The notes beneath the pieces are model-generated. The model saw only the letters and a list, made by a program, of their open reading frames with translations. It searched no databases and was not told where the DNA came from. A stretch of 16,367 nt of DNA. It comes from an uncultured Eubacteriales bacterium (GTDB lineage: Bacteria > Bacillota > Clostridia > Oscillospirales > Acutalibacteraceae). Position numbers and translations under genes: made by a program. This document shows positions 1-7,923 of the stretch, piece by piece; position 1 is the stretch's first letter; each line of letters opens with the position of its first letter. The DNA is taken from NCBI GenBank assembly GCA_900319615.1, contig ONPE01000032.1, forward strand, positions 1 through 16,367, in the 5' to 3' direction.

Positions 1-93
1 GGCTACGGTTACCGTGATGATGATTTCTTCTTTACCTTGATCCGCTATCTCTCAATCCCTTCCGTCCGTGACCCATCCCACAAAAATCCGTGA
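1..93 (+). CDS. C-terminal end of a transposase, probably ISL3 family (5' part outside window)
   Basis: Frame 1 is open from the window edge to TGA at 91-93 and encodes 30 residues beginning GYGYRDDDFFF and ending PSHKNP. The GYGYRDxxFFF block followed by a short basic tail matches what I remember of the C-terminus of ISL3-type (DDE) transposases, where a G-Y-R-D/N-x-x-[FY]-F segment closes the catalytic domain. The catalytic residues lie upstream of the window, so activity cannot be judged. The stop codon appears to lie inside the element's terminal repeat, as is common in compact insertion sequences. Family assignment is from memory of the motif; a protein search of the upstream sequence would settle it. 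Confidence 0.6.
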   Translation, partial: GYGYRDDDFFFTLIRYLSIPSVRDPSHKNP

Positions 94-99
94 AGAACC
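1..99 (+). mobile_element. Right end of an insertion sequence (ISL3-like), boundary near position 99
   Basis: The transposase stop is immediately followed by AGAACC, so the element would end in TGAAGAACC (91-99), whose reverse complement GGTTCTTCA resembles the GGCTCTTC-type ends of ISL3 elements. The unrelated coding remnant that starts directly afterwards supports a boundary here. The left end and any target duplication lie outside the window, so the exact boundary is an inference. Confidence 0.4.
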
Positions 100-213
100 A
101 AAGAAAAGTATGAACGTACCGAGCTGGAGATCATCAATTTTCAGATGCAGGACGTTATCATGATAAGCCCTCTCGAGCAAGACGAGCTCCCGGTATATTC
201 CGGAAGACCTTGA
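94..213 (+). pseudogene. 5'-truncated small peptide gene, cut by the insertion sequence
   Basis: Directly after the transposase stop, the same frame is open to TGA at 211-213 and reads KYERTELEIINFQMQDVI, then a tail ending PVYSGRP. The pattern [YK]-E-x-[PT]-x-[ML]-E-I-I-x-F-x-x-x-D-V-I is familiar from very short (about 40-60 residue) proteins abundant in Ruminococcus and relatives, which usually begin with a few residues before YEKP and end in a variable polar tail; their function is unknown to me. No in-frame start with a ribosome-binding site lies upstream of the block, so the beginning seems to have been replaced by the insertion sequence. A terminator follows 37 bases after the stop, as expected for the end of a real transcription unit. 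It could instead be a chance open stretch, but the family-like motif argues against that. Confidence 0.5.
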
Positions 214-250
214 TCCTGAGTTATGATACTCATTATTTAACAGTATAAAA

Positions 251-292
251 AGCAACTCCATCGTTTGAATCGCGGTGGAGTTGCTTCTTTTT
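251..292. terminator. Rho-independent terminator, probably bidirectional
   Basis: A 13-bp stem pairs 251-263 (AGCAACTCCATCG) with 273-285 (CGGTGGAGTTGCT), with one G-U pair and a 9-base loop. A T-rich tract (286-292) follows on the plus strand and an A-run (247-251) precedes it, giving T's on the minus strand. It would end the small peptide gene on the plus strand and tex, which stops at 382, on the minus strand. Confidence 0.8.
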
Positions 293-381
293 CTAATCCG
301 AACTCAGTGGATTGTGTGTTTAAATGAATCCGGACATATCAATTTGTTTGCTTATTTGATTTGATACGATAGGAGAATGAT

Positions 382-2541
382 TTAATTGTCTGTTATATCA
401 CGCATAGTCAGCGAGATACGCTTCTTCTTGACATCGACCGACAGTATCTTCACTTTCACGATATCGCCGACCTTGAGCACCTCTGACGGATGCTTGATGA
501 ACTTGTTGCAGATCTGCGATATGTGCACCAGCCCGTCCTGATGAACGCCGATATCCACAAACGCGCCGAAGTCGATGACGTTGCGCACCGTGCCGGTCAG
601 CTCCATGCCTTCTTTAAGATCTTCGATGCTGAGCACATCCATGCGGAGCATCGGCTTGGGCATTTCGTCACGGGGATCGCGACCGGGCTTCGCCAATTCC
701 TTTACTATATCATCCAGAGTCGGCAGACCTATGTTGAGCTGTTCGGCGAGATTCTTTGTCCCGAGCTTCTTCACTCTTGAGGCGATATCGCCGAACTTCG
801 CTTCTTTGATCTCTTTGTCTGTGTAGCCTGCGAGCTTCAACAGCTCCTTTGCAGGCTTGTAGCTTTCGGGATGAACGCCGGTATTGTCGAGAGGATTGCG
901 GCTTTCCGAAACACGAAGGAAGCCGGCACACTGTTCAAACGCCTTGGGTCCGAGCTTGGGTACCTTCTTTAATTCTGCACGAGAATTAAATGCACCGTTC
1001 TCCTCACGGTAAGCGACGATGTTTTTGCACACGGTCGCGTTTAGTCCCGATACCCTTAATAGCAGAGCAGGCGAGGCGGTATTCAAATCGGCGCCGACAG
1101 AGTTTACGCAGTCCTCCACAACGCCGTCGAGGGTCTCTCCGAGTCGCTTTTGCGGCATATCATGCTGATACTGACCCACGCCGATCGCCTTTGGCTCGAT
1201 CTTGACCAGCTCGGCGAGAGGGTCTTGCAGTCTTCTTGCGATAGATACGGCGCTGCGGAGCGTCAGATCGAGCTCGGGTAACTCGGTCGCGGCGAGCTTA
1301 GACGCCGAGTAGACGGACGCTCCTGCCTCGCTGACGACCATGTAATAGACCTTGTGATCGGCTTCCTTTATCGCGTCGGCGGCGAACATTTCTGTCTCCT
1401 TGCTCGCGGTGCCGTTGCCGATGGAGATGATATCGACGTTGTGCTTTTTTATCAGCTCGAGCAGGATCCTCTTTGACTGAGCTACCTTTGCCTCCGAGTG
1501 GGTGGGATAGATCACCGCAGTGTCGAGCACCTTGCCTGTATCGTCGACGACAGCGACCTTACAGCCTGTCCGATATCCCGGGTCGAGACCGAGAACGGTC
1601 TTGCCCTTGACGGGAGGCTGCATCAATAGCTGCTTCAAGTTCGTTGCAAAGACCTTCATCGCATTCTCCGAGGCTGTCTCGGTCAGCTCGGAGCGTATCT
1701 CGCGCTCGATAGAGGGGAAGATCAGTCTGGTATAGGCGTCCTCGCCGGCAGCCTTGATGATATCCGAGCACAGAGGATTTGTCCCCTTGTCCAGCTCGCG
1801 ATTGACGATGCTCATGGGATATTCGCTGTCGAGCACGATGCCGACCTTCAAAAATCCCTCTTTTTCTCCACGGTTGATCGCTAAGATACGATGACCGGCG
1901 ATCTTCTTGACCGGCTCCGAGAAATCATAGTAGTTGGTGTAAACGCTGTCCTGTTCTTCGTCCGCGGCAACGGATCTGAGCACTCCGCTGATGTGGAAGA
2001 CTGCGCGCAGCTTCTTGCGTATCTCCGCGTTATCGGAGAGCATCTCGGCGATGATATCCATCGCGCCGTTTATCGCTGCTTCTGCAGAGGGAACCTCCTT
2101 TTCCTCATTGACGAACTGCTCAGCGTATTTCATGGGGTCGAAGCCTTTTTCCTGCTTGATGATCTCCAGAGCGAGAGGCTCCAGGCCGCGCTCCTTTGCG
2201 ACCGAAGCCCTTGTCTTTCTCTTAGGCTTGAACGGACGGTAGATGTCTTCGAGCTCGCTGAGCGTCTGCGCCTTGTCAAGAGCCGCGCCGATCTCTTCGG
2301 TCATCTTTTCCTGACCGGCGATCAGCTCGCGGATCTCTTCTCTGCGCTTGTCAAGATTGCGCAGATATTCCAGCTTTTCGCTGAACTCGCGGATAAGCTG
2401 ATCATCCATCGAGCCGTGCATCTCTTTGCGGTAGCGAGCGATGAAGGGTATGGTGTTGCCGTCGTCGAGCAGGGTGATGATGTTCTGCGCGTATTCCTCT
2501 TTAATGTTGAACAACTGTGATAATGTAACTGAATAATCCAT
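382..2541 (-). CDS. tex: Tex: S1-domain RNA-binding transcription accessory protein
   Basis: The 719-residue product has the full Tex architecture and a length close to the family norm (about 720-770). An N-terminal helical region with the IPFIARYRKE block opens the protein. The YqgF/RuvC-like domain follows, with GLDPGYRTG near residue 320. Tandem helix-hairpin-helix motifs come next (LNTASPALLLRVSGL and on, about 484-520). A C-terminal S1 RNA-binding domain begins near 643 (GTVRNVIDFGAFVDIG, then DGLVHISQI). Tex/Spt6-like proteins bind nucleic acids and influence transcription and, in some bacteria, toxin expression or stress survival; the YqgF domain is generally thought catalytically inactive. 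The ATG start is preceded on the minus strand by AAGGAGATAT, an excellent ribosome-binding site. The gene is monocistronic here, with its own promoter and a shared terminator downstream. Confidence 0.97.
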   Translation of the reverse strand: MDYSVTLSQLFNIKEEYAQNIITLLDDGNTIPFIARYRKEMHGSMDDQLIREFSEKLEYLRNLDKRREEIRELIAGQEKMTEEIGAALDKAQTLSELEDIYRPFKPKRKTRASVAKERGLEPLALEIIKQEKGFDPMKYAEQFVNEEKEVPSAEAAINGAMDIIAEMLSDNAEIRKKLRAVFHISGVLRSVAADEEQDSVYTNYYDFSEPVKKIAGHRILAINRGEKEGFLKVGIVLDSEYPMSIVNRELDKGTNPLCSDIIKAAGEDAYTRLIFPSIEREIRSELTETASENAMKVFATNLKQLLMQPPVKGKTVLGLDPGYRTGCKVAVVDDTGKVLDTAVIYPTHSEAKVAQSKRILLELIKKHNVDIISIGNGTASKETEMFAADAIKEADHKVYYMVVSEAGASVYSASKLAATELPELDLTLRSAVSIARRLQDPLAELVKIEPKAIGVGQYQHDMPQKRLGETLDGVVEDCVNSVGADLNTASPALLLRVSGLNATVCKNIVAYREENGAFNSRAELKKVPKLGPKAFEQCAGFLRVSESRNPLDNTGVHPESYKPAKELLKLAGYTDKEIKEAKFGDIASRVKKLGTKNLAEQLNIGLPTLDDIVKELAKPGRDPRDEMPKPMLRMDVLSIEDLKEGMELTGTVRNVIDFGAFVDIGVHQDGLVHISQICNKFIKHPSEVLKVGDIVKVKILSVDVKKKRISLTMRDITDN

Positions 2542-2584
2542 ATATCTCCTTAGGTTTTGGTTTAGATTTTTTTGATTATCTTAT

Positions 2585-2613
2585 ATAATAAAACAAAATG
2601 CTGTCGTTTGCAA
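2585..2613 (-). promoter_or_regulatory. Probable sigma-A promoter of tex
   Basis: On the minus strand TTGCAA (2613-2608) is followed after 17 bases by TATTAT (2590-2585). It lies about 45 bases upstream of the tex start codon, a normal leader length. The -10 matches consensus at five of six positions, the -35 at four. Confidence 0.55.
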
Positions 2614-2670
2614 CCATAATATGTGATACAATATCGAATTACAACAGGGCGATAAGAGGGCGCTCTTGTG

Positions 2671-2699
2671 TTGACAACAGCATACCTGTGTGATATCAT
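2671..2699 (+). promoter_or_regulatory. Sigma-A promoter of the kinase / binding-protein operon
   Basis: Perfect TTGACA (2671-2676) is followed after 17 bases by TATCAT (2694-2699). Transcription from about 2706 gives a leader of roughly 75 bases to the ATG at 2781 but only about 9 to the ATG at 2715, which helps decide the start of the kinase. The imperfect palindrome AAGAGGGCGCTCTT (2655-2668) just upstream could be a regulator site; that is speculation. Confidence 0.7.
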
Positions 2700-2780
2700 T
2701 TACCATATATAAACATGATTATTTTACTCGGCTTTTCGATCGTCGAAAATCATGAGTTTACGTTTTGCAGGAGACCGGGC

Positions 2781-5318
2781 ATGAAGAAGATTGTAATTAT
2801 AGTCAACGCGATTATTATGACTGCCATATTGATCTTTGTTGTTCTTTACTCCGGATTTGAAAGCAGAGATATATACCTCAGGCAGATCGAGCACTTTGAA
2901 AATATGACCGTCTCTATGGAGCGCGTGACGCATAACTACCTTGAGGGTGAGCAGCGTGTCTGCGATGTGTGGGCGCGTTACATCAACAACTCCTCCATGA
3001 CGATGGACGAGGCAGTTGATTTTATCCGTGATTCCCATGTGCTCGAGAACACTTCGGCGCATCTGATCTCTCTCGATACCCTTACCGGCCTTTCAACTCG
3101 CCCAAAGCAGGGGACAGAGGATGATTTTGTCGTTTCTTATGAGCGTATAGCTCTTTCGGAGGACATGAACTGGATCGTCGATATCGGGAAAGCGATCAAC
3201 GTCTCCCGCGCTTATACCAACCCGATGAACGGCGAGCAGTCGCTTGCGTTCTGCAACAGGGTCATGCTGAAGTCGCCCGAGAGCGACGCTCCCGTAGACG
3301 CTATCCTTCTGCGCGTTATCCCTATCTCGGAGCTCGAGCAAAAGTGGGTTTTCCCTCAGGAGGAGTTTGCAAACGCCGAGCTCTCCATGATCGACTCAAA
3401 CGGCGATTATATCTTAAAGGGCTCCAGCTTCAAGAACTCCAACTTTTTTGAATTCTACAAATCGTATAATCCTTCCGATCCCGCATCGTCGAAGGAATTG
3501 TTCAACACCATCACCTCGTCGACCGGATCCTTCTCCATGCTCAACTCATACGGGGAGGAGTGCATCCTTGCCTATACCTCTCTTGACGACACTGTCGGGT
3601 GGACTCTGCTTGGCTACGTGCCGGCAAAAGATCTCAACGTCGGGACAGGCAACTGGCTGCTGGTCGGTGTGGTTACCGCCGGTCTGCTGATCCTGTTCAT
3701 CTTCGACCTGTTCTATATGCTCAACCTGAACAAGCGCCTGCAGATCACGGCTAAACAGGCAGAATCCGCGAGCAGGGCAAAGACCGACTTCCTCTCTACC
3801 ATGTCCCACGATATCCGCACACCCATGAACGCCATCATCGGCTTGACGACTATCGCCGAGAACAATCTCGGGGATGTGGAGTCGACGGGGGATAGCATCA
3901 GGAAGATCAGGCTCGCGAGCAATCATCTGCTGACTCTGATAAACGATATCCTTGATATCTCCAAGGTCGAAAGCGGAAAACTCAAGCTCAGCCCCATGAC
4001 GTTCTCCATATCCGAGACCGTCGAGAATCTTATCAATATCTCTCTGCCCCTGATAAGGGAAAAGGATATTGATTTCAACTTCTATATCAAGCAGATAGAA
4101 AAGGAAGAACTCTATACAGACCAGCTTCGTCTGAACCAGATATATATCAACATCCTCTCCAACGCCGTCAAATATACCGACGCCGGCGGTAAAGTGACCG
4201 TCGAGCTGCGCGAGGGAGAGAGCTCCAAGCCCGGCTGCGTACAGCTGATCTATGTGGTAGCCGATACCGGTATCGGTATGAGCCCCGAGTACATGGCGAC
4301 CATGTATCAGCCGTTCTCGCGCCAGATAGACAGCCGCGTCAACACCATCCAGGGTACCGGCCTCGGGCTGGCGATCACAAAGCAGATGGTCGATCTGATC
4401 GGCGGCACCATCGACTGTCAGAGCGAGCAGGGCAAGGGCACCACCTTTACCGTAGCGCTCGATATCCCGACAGCCGACAAGCAGCGCGATAATATGCGGC
4501 TCGATTCGGTCGGCGTTCTGGTTGTCGACGACGATGAGAGCGCTCTCAAAACTACCGTCGATACCCTTGATTCGCTCGGCGCTTCTGCAGAGCAGGCGCG
4601 AAGCGCACAGGAGGCTGTCGCCGCGATAGAGCAGCGGCGCCTTTCCGGGCAGGCTTACGACGTCGTTATCGTAGATTGGAAAACGCCTGAGAAAGACAGC
4701 CTCGAGACGATACGGCAGATCAGCGCCAAAGCAAAAGGCGACAAGACGCAGCTGCTCGTGGGTGCTTATGACTGGTCCGGTATCGAGGATCAGGCAAAGG
4801 ATGCGGGCGCGAACGGCTTTATCAGGAAACCGCTCTTCCGCTCCACGCTTTATGACAAGATCAACGACCTGATAGGTAATCCGTCCGATTCCAAGGAGCC
4901 GGAGGATGATTATTCCGATCTGCAGGGGCTGCATATCCTGATAGCCGAGGATTACGACATCAACTGGGAGATCATATCCGCCATGCTCGAGATGTACGGC
5001 ATCACCACCGACCGCGCAGAGAACGGCCGCATCTGTGTGGATATGATGAGCAAGGCTGAGGAAGGCAGCTATGAGCTGATCTTCATGGATGTGCAGATGC
5101 CCGAGATGAACGGACTCGACGCCACCAGAGCCATCCGAAAGCTGGATAACCCCTGGGCGTCATCCATACCGATCATCGCCATGACGGCGGACGCATTCTC
5201 CGAAAATGTGGCGGAATGTCTTAACTCAGGAATGAACGGGCATATTGCAAAGCCTGTTGATATCAATTTAGTAATCAAAGAGATCCGTAGGATCAAAGAA
5301 AGTAGGGAACAAGCGTGA
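2781..5318 (+). CDS. Membrane hybrid sensor histidine kinase with two receiver domains
   Basis: The 845-residue protein has a membrane segment at about 4-24, an extracellular sensor of roughly 265 residues (probably dCache-like), and a second membrane segment at about 292-314. HisKA follows with H343 in the SHDIRTPMN H-box, then HATPase with N461 (LSNAVKYT) and D495 (DTGIGM). REC1 has its acidic pair at D583 and following and a likely phosphoacceptor D632 in IVDWKTP. REC2 carries E723/D724, phosphoacceptor D770 (FMDVQMPEMNG) and K824. There is no HPt or DNA-binding domain, so the output partner must be elsewhere. I prefer the start at 2781 over the in-frame ATG at 2715: AGGAG lies 7 bases upstream, the promoter allows it, and the protein then begins with a membrane anchor. 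Its TGA overlaps the GTG start of the lipoprotein gene, implying coupled translation. REC1 is less typical than REC2 and may be a weak or degenerate receiver. Confidence 0.93.
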   Translation: MKKIVIIVNAIIMTAILIFVVLYSGFESRDIYLRQIEHFENMTVSMERVTHNYLEGEQRVCDVWARYINNSSMTMDEAVDFIRDSHVLENTSAHLISLDTLTGLSTRPKQGTEDDFVVSYERIALSEDMNWIVDIGKAINVSRAYTNPMNGEQSLAFCNRVMLKSPESDAPVDAILLRVIPISELEQKWVFPQEEFANAELSMIDSNGDYILKGSSFKNSNFFEFYKSYNPSDPASSKELFNTITSSTGSFSMLNSYGEECILAYTSLDDTVGWTLLGYVPAKDLNVGTGNWLLVGVVTAGLLILFIFDLFYMLNLNKRLQITAKQAESASRAKTDFLSTMSHDIRTPMNAIIGLTTIAENNLGDVESTGDSIRKIRLASNHLLTLINDILDISKVESGKLKLSPMTFSISETVENLINISLPLIREKDIDFNFYIKQIEKEELYTDQLRLNQIYINILSNAVKYTDAGGKVTVELREGESSKPGCVQLIYVVADTGIGMSPEYMATMYQPFSRQIDSRVNTIQGTGLGLAITKQMVDLIGGTIDCQSEQGKGTTFTVALDIPTADKQRDNMRLDSVGVLVVDDDESALKTTVDTLDSLGASAEQARSAQEAVAAIEQRRLSGQAYDVVIVDWKTPEKDSLETIRQISAKAKGDKTQLLVGAYDWSGIEDQAKDAGANGFIRKPLFRSTLYDKINDLIGNPSDSKEPEDDYSDLQGLHILIAEDYDINWEIISAMLEMYGITTDRAENGRICVDMMSKAEEGSYELIFMDVQMPEMNGLDATRAIRKLDNPWASSIPIIAMTADAFSENVAECLNSGMNGHIAKPVDINLVIKEIRRIKESREQA

Positions 5319-6613
5319 AAAAGATTATTTGTATCATTTTAGCTGCTCTGATGATCGTTAGCCTTGCGGCGTGCGGCGCACAGAAGCAGGAAACACCACA
5401 GACGGAGGAGGGCTTCAAGCCGGCTCTTGACAGCGCGGATAAAAGCGTGATCACCGTTGTCGGCGGTTACGACAACTTCGAGGCGCTGGAAACCGAGTTC
5501 GAGCGTTTCCATCAGTATTATCCAGATGTCGAATTGAAGTACACCAAGGTCGACGATTACAACAATATGATCGGCAAGGTGCTGAACGGCAACGACGCCC
5601 CCGACGTCTACGTCAATTACTCCTGGATGTATGACCGCGATCAGTATAAGTCCTCGATAGAACACGCCGAGGATCTGTCCGATCCCGCGCTCAAGCTCGA
5701 TCTTGACTGCATCCGCAGCAACATCCTCCTCAATACGAAGGACGGCACCCTTCCTATGGCGCCGATCTTCTCAAACACCTACGGTATGCTCGTGAACAAG
5801 GATCTGTTCGAGAAGGAAGGTCTGACCGTACCCACGACCTACAAGGAGCTCATCGACGTTTGCAAGGCGTTCAGCGATAAGGGCTATAAGAGCCCGATCA
5901 TGGGCTTTACCAACGAGGAGACCACCTCGCTGTTCACCCTGACGGTCTATCCGTTCTTCTGCGGAACCGTGGCGGATGACGCAGAGGCTGTCAAGAAGCT
6001 CAACGCCCTTGATCCCTCAGCCGGCGAGTATATGCGCCCCTCGCTTGAAAAGCTGGAGCAGTTCCTTAAAGAGAGCTGTGTCGATCTCGACGCCTGCTCT
6101 AAGATCGAGAACAACTACGACGCCGTTATCCTCCGCTTCTTCGAGGGCGACGTCCCCATGATGACCTGCTCCGGCGATACCGTCTCCGGAACAAAGAAGA
6201 GGGAGAGCCGCTCGGAGGCGTTCATCGCCAACCCCTTTGCCTACACCTTTGTCCCTGTTCCCATGTCTGACGACGGCGCCACCTTCCTCGATATGTCCAA
6301 CCTGCAGTTCTCCGTCAACAAGGACAGCGCTAATCTCGAAATGGCGAACGAGTTCATGCGTTTCCTCATCACATCGCGCGAGCTCAACGAGATCGCTCAG
6401 AACAAGGGTCTGATGTCCCCGACCAAAGACCTTTCCTTCAACAGTATGTATGCCGCTTTCGGAGAGGTTCCGGAATCCCGCATCGTATCTCCGGAGGAAT
6501 TCGGACTGACCGACGACGCTGTCATCCAGCTCAGACAGGCTGCCTTCGGCGTGGGTACCGGCGCCATGAACATCGACGATGCGATAGCCGGTTTCGGCAC
6601 CTATACCAAGTGA
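5315..6613 (+). CDS. Extracellular solute-binding lipoprotein (family 1-like), partner of the kinase
   Basis: The 432-residue product begins with a lipoprotein signal (MKKIICIILAALMIV) and lipobox LAAC, giving lipidated C20. The mature part has the layout of ABC-transporter sugar/oligosaccharide-binding proteins: an N-terminal lobe beginning ITVVGGYDNFEALETEFERF, a PDVYVNYSWM segment, the hinge-region APIFSNTYGMLVNKDLFEKEGL, typical of the family, and a C-terminal helix set after FMRFLITSRE. The GTG start overlaps the kinase stop by four bases (GTGA) with only a modest AGGGA upstream, so it is probably translated by coupling. No permease or ATPase gene follows, which is unusual for a transporter component. 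The simplest reading, an inference, is that the lipoprotein presents a ligand to the kinase's extracellular domain, or serves a distant transporter. Substrate cannot be read from the sequence. Confidence 0.9.
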   Translation: MKKIICIILAALMIVSLAACGAQKQETPQTEEGFKPALDSADKSVITVVGGYDNFEALETEFERFHQYYPDVELKYTKVDDYNNMIGKVLNGNDAPDVYVNYSWMYDRDQYKSSIEHAEDLSDPALKLDLDCIRSNILLNTKDGTLPMAPIFSNTYGMLVNKDLFEKEGLTVPTTYKELIDVCKAFSDKGYKSPIMGFTNEETTSLFTLTVYPFFCGTVADDAEAVKKLNALDPSAGEYMRPSLEKLEQFLKESCVDLDACSKIENNYDAVILRFFEGDVPMMTCSGDTVSGTKKRESRSEAFIANPFAYTFVPVPMSDDGATFLDMSNLQFSVNKDSANLEMANEFMRFLITSRELNEIAQNKGLMSPTKDLSFNSMYAAFGEVPESRIVSPEEFGLTDDAVIQLRQAAFGVGTGAMNIDDAIAGFGTYTK

Positions 6614-6680
6614 TCGGTTGATGGAACCGTCCTCGCGGATGATTTCTACTTTTGATCTCAGATAAACATTATTCGAAACA

Positions 6681-6774
6681 GTCATTGCGAGGGGCGCAAT
6701 AGTTAGGGTTGAGACCTCCTCGCAATGACGATCTGAAATGCGCCCCGCGGCAATCTCAACCGAATAAAAAGGGT
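6681..6774. repeat. Interspersed palindromic repeat, copy A
   Basis: GTCATTGCGAGG (6681-6692) is exactly inverted at 6718-6729. GGTTGAGA (6707-6714) is inverted at 6754-6761, and GGGGCGCA (6691-6698) is inverted at 6740-6747. The right side ends GGCAATCTCAACC followed by TAAAAAGGGT (6765-6774), which recurs after copy B2 (8277-8286). This CATTGCGAGG...GGCAATCTC type of repeat is widespread in intergenic DNA of many bacteria. Here it lies between the stop of the lipoprotein gene and its probable terminator. It is non-coding. Confidence 0.85.
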
Positions 6775-6790
6775 TAAATACCTTTAGCAT

Positions 6791-6829
6791 ACCCCGGATG
6801 ATTTCACTGTCATACGGGGTGAATTATTC
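6791..6829 (+). terminator. Candidate terminator of the kinase / lipoprotein operon
   Basis: ACCCCGGATG (6791-6800) pairs with CATACGGGGT (6811-6820) with one mismatch and a 10-base loop. The following tract (GAATTATTCTT) is T-rich but broken, so termination may be weak. Confidence 0.45.
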
Positions 6830-7008
6830 TTATTCAGAAAAAAGATTTCTGCTGATTTGAAAAATATAACTTATCCTGATGGTCATTTTTTGTCATCCCG
6901 AATTTACGGAATGTGCATAAAAACTTGTACAGTTTATACAACCCGACCTCGAAAATTTAGTTATACATATCCAAAAAATAGAAGATTTCTTGAATTGTTC
7001 ATTAATGC
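6830..7008. other. Intergenic stretch without recognised content
   Basis: This AT-rich stretch lies between the candidate terminator and the promoter of the secreted binding protein. I see no gene with a ribosome-binding site, no strong hairpin and no repeat copy. The only long open frame (minus strand, 6893-7075) lacks a plausible start and looks random. Confidence 0.5.
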
Positions 7009-7038
7009 TTGAATTCCTGTTTTTTTGTCTGCTATGAT
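7009..7038 (+). promoter_or_regulatory. Promoter of the secreted carbohydrate-binding protein gene, extended -10
   Basis: TTGAAT (7009-7014) is followed after 18 bases by TATGAT (7033-7038). The -10 is preceded by TG-N (TGCTATGAT), an extended -10. The leader to the start codon is about 85 bases, ending in AAAAAGGAGAAAC before the ATG. Confidence 0.55.
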
Positions 7039-7128
7039 ATAACGCAGTCGAGGGGATAAACGAGAATTCCTCCAAAATTCAACGTCTTTCCCGACTCACT
7101 GCATTATCATACAAAAAGGAGAAACATT

Positions 7129-7881
7129 ATGACAAACACAAGAAAAACAACTACCAAGATCACTTCTGTCTTTCTGATCGTTGCCATGCTTCTCGGCATG
7201 ATGTGTATAGCGAGCACTGTATCTGCGGGCGCCGCTGCAAATGACAGAGTAAAACTCCACAGCGCGACCCCTTATTTCGTAAAGTACGGTATGACTACTT
7301 ACGAGGCTTATATCCAGACAAAAGACAACGCAAGCAACCAGAAGGTATATGTCCACTACAATTACATGGACGGTCAGGCGTGGCAGGATAAGGAAGCCGA
7401 GTACTTCACGACCCTGAACGACGGTACAAAGATCTGGAAGGCTTACTTCACCAGCTTCAATGCAAGATACTGCATCAAGTACGTCGCTGACGGCGTGACC
7501 TACTGGGACAACAACAACGGTAACGACTACCTCGCCGGCAATACTATCGGCAGCGCTCCCGTTATCTCCGAGAGAATGCAGTATCAGTATCCTTACATGG
7601 GCTACACCGTTATGGCTCAGCTCCAGAACTATGCTTACCATAAGAATGTTTTCGTCCGTTACACTACCGACGGCTGGAACTCTTACAGCGATATCCCCAT
7701 GTTCTACTATCAGTCGAACTTCACCGGCACCGAGACCTGGTGTGCGACCCTCCCGATGGGCAGAGATCAGTTCACAAGCGAAGATTTCCACTATGCTATC
7801 TGCTATCAGGTAAACGGTCAGGAGTACTGGGCTAACAACTTCGGCGCAGATTACGGCCGTGATCACCACATCAACCAGTAA
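7129..7881 (+). CDS. Small secreted protein with two CBM21-like carbohydrate-binding modules
   Basis: The 250-residue protein has a Sec signal peptide (basic MTNTRKTTTK, hydrophobic core 11-30, likely cleavage near residue 33-37 at VSAGAAA). Two tandem modules of about 100 residues follow. Each has V-x-V-x-Y, an aromatic-rich middle, a W-x-A stretch, a Y-x-I-x-Y strand, and ends with the hallmark Y-W-x-N-N-x-G-x-D-Y (125-134 and 233-242). That hallmark is the sugar-contacting signature of the CBM21/glycogen-targeting family, so starch- or glycogen-like glucans are the likely ligand. There is no catalytic domain, membrane anchor, sortase motif or dockerin, so it is either released or held non-covalently. 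AAGGAG lies 8 bases before the ATG. The gene has its own promoter and a strong terminator. By family knowledge it would help substrate capture in a starch-using gut bacterium; that role is inference. Confidence 0.8.
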   Translation: MTNTRKTTTKITSVFLIVAMLLGMMCIASTVSAGAAANDRVKLHSATPYFVKYGMTTYEAYIQTKDNASNQKVYVHYNYMDGQAWQDKEAEYFTTLNDGTKIWKAYFTSFNARYCIKYVADGVTYWDNNNGNDYLAGNTIGSAPVISERMQYQYPYMGYTVMAQLQNYAYHKNVFVRYTTDGWNSYSDIPMFYYQSNFTGTETWCATLPMGRDQFTSEDFHYAICYQVNGQEYWANNFGADYGRDHHINQ

Positions 7882-7923
7882 TCTTTCGAAGTCTGCAAGG
7901 CTGACGTAACAATCAAATAGATC

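Noticed and set aside
2715..2780. Upstream ATG for the histidine kinase
   Set aside because: Only about 9 bases from the predicted transcript start and without a ribosome-binding site; the ATG at 2781 has AGGAG at the right distance and starts the membrane anchor.
3546..4934. Long open frame of 462 codons on the minus strand
   Set aside because: It is fully antisense to the histidine kinase core; it has no family motif or ribosome-binding site and arises from codon bias of the real gene.
6017..6790. Open frame of 257 codons on the minus strand
   Set aside because: It runs from palindromic repeat DNA into the antisense of the lipoprotein gene; no recognisable domain.
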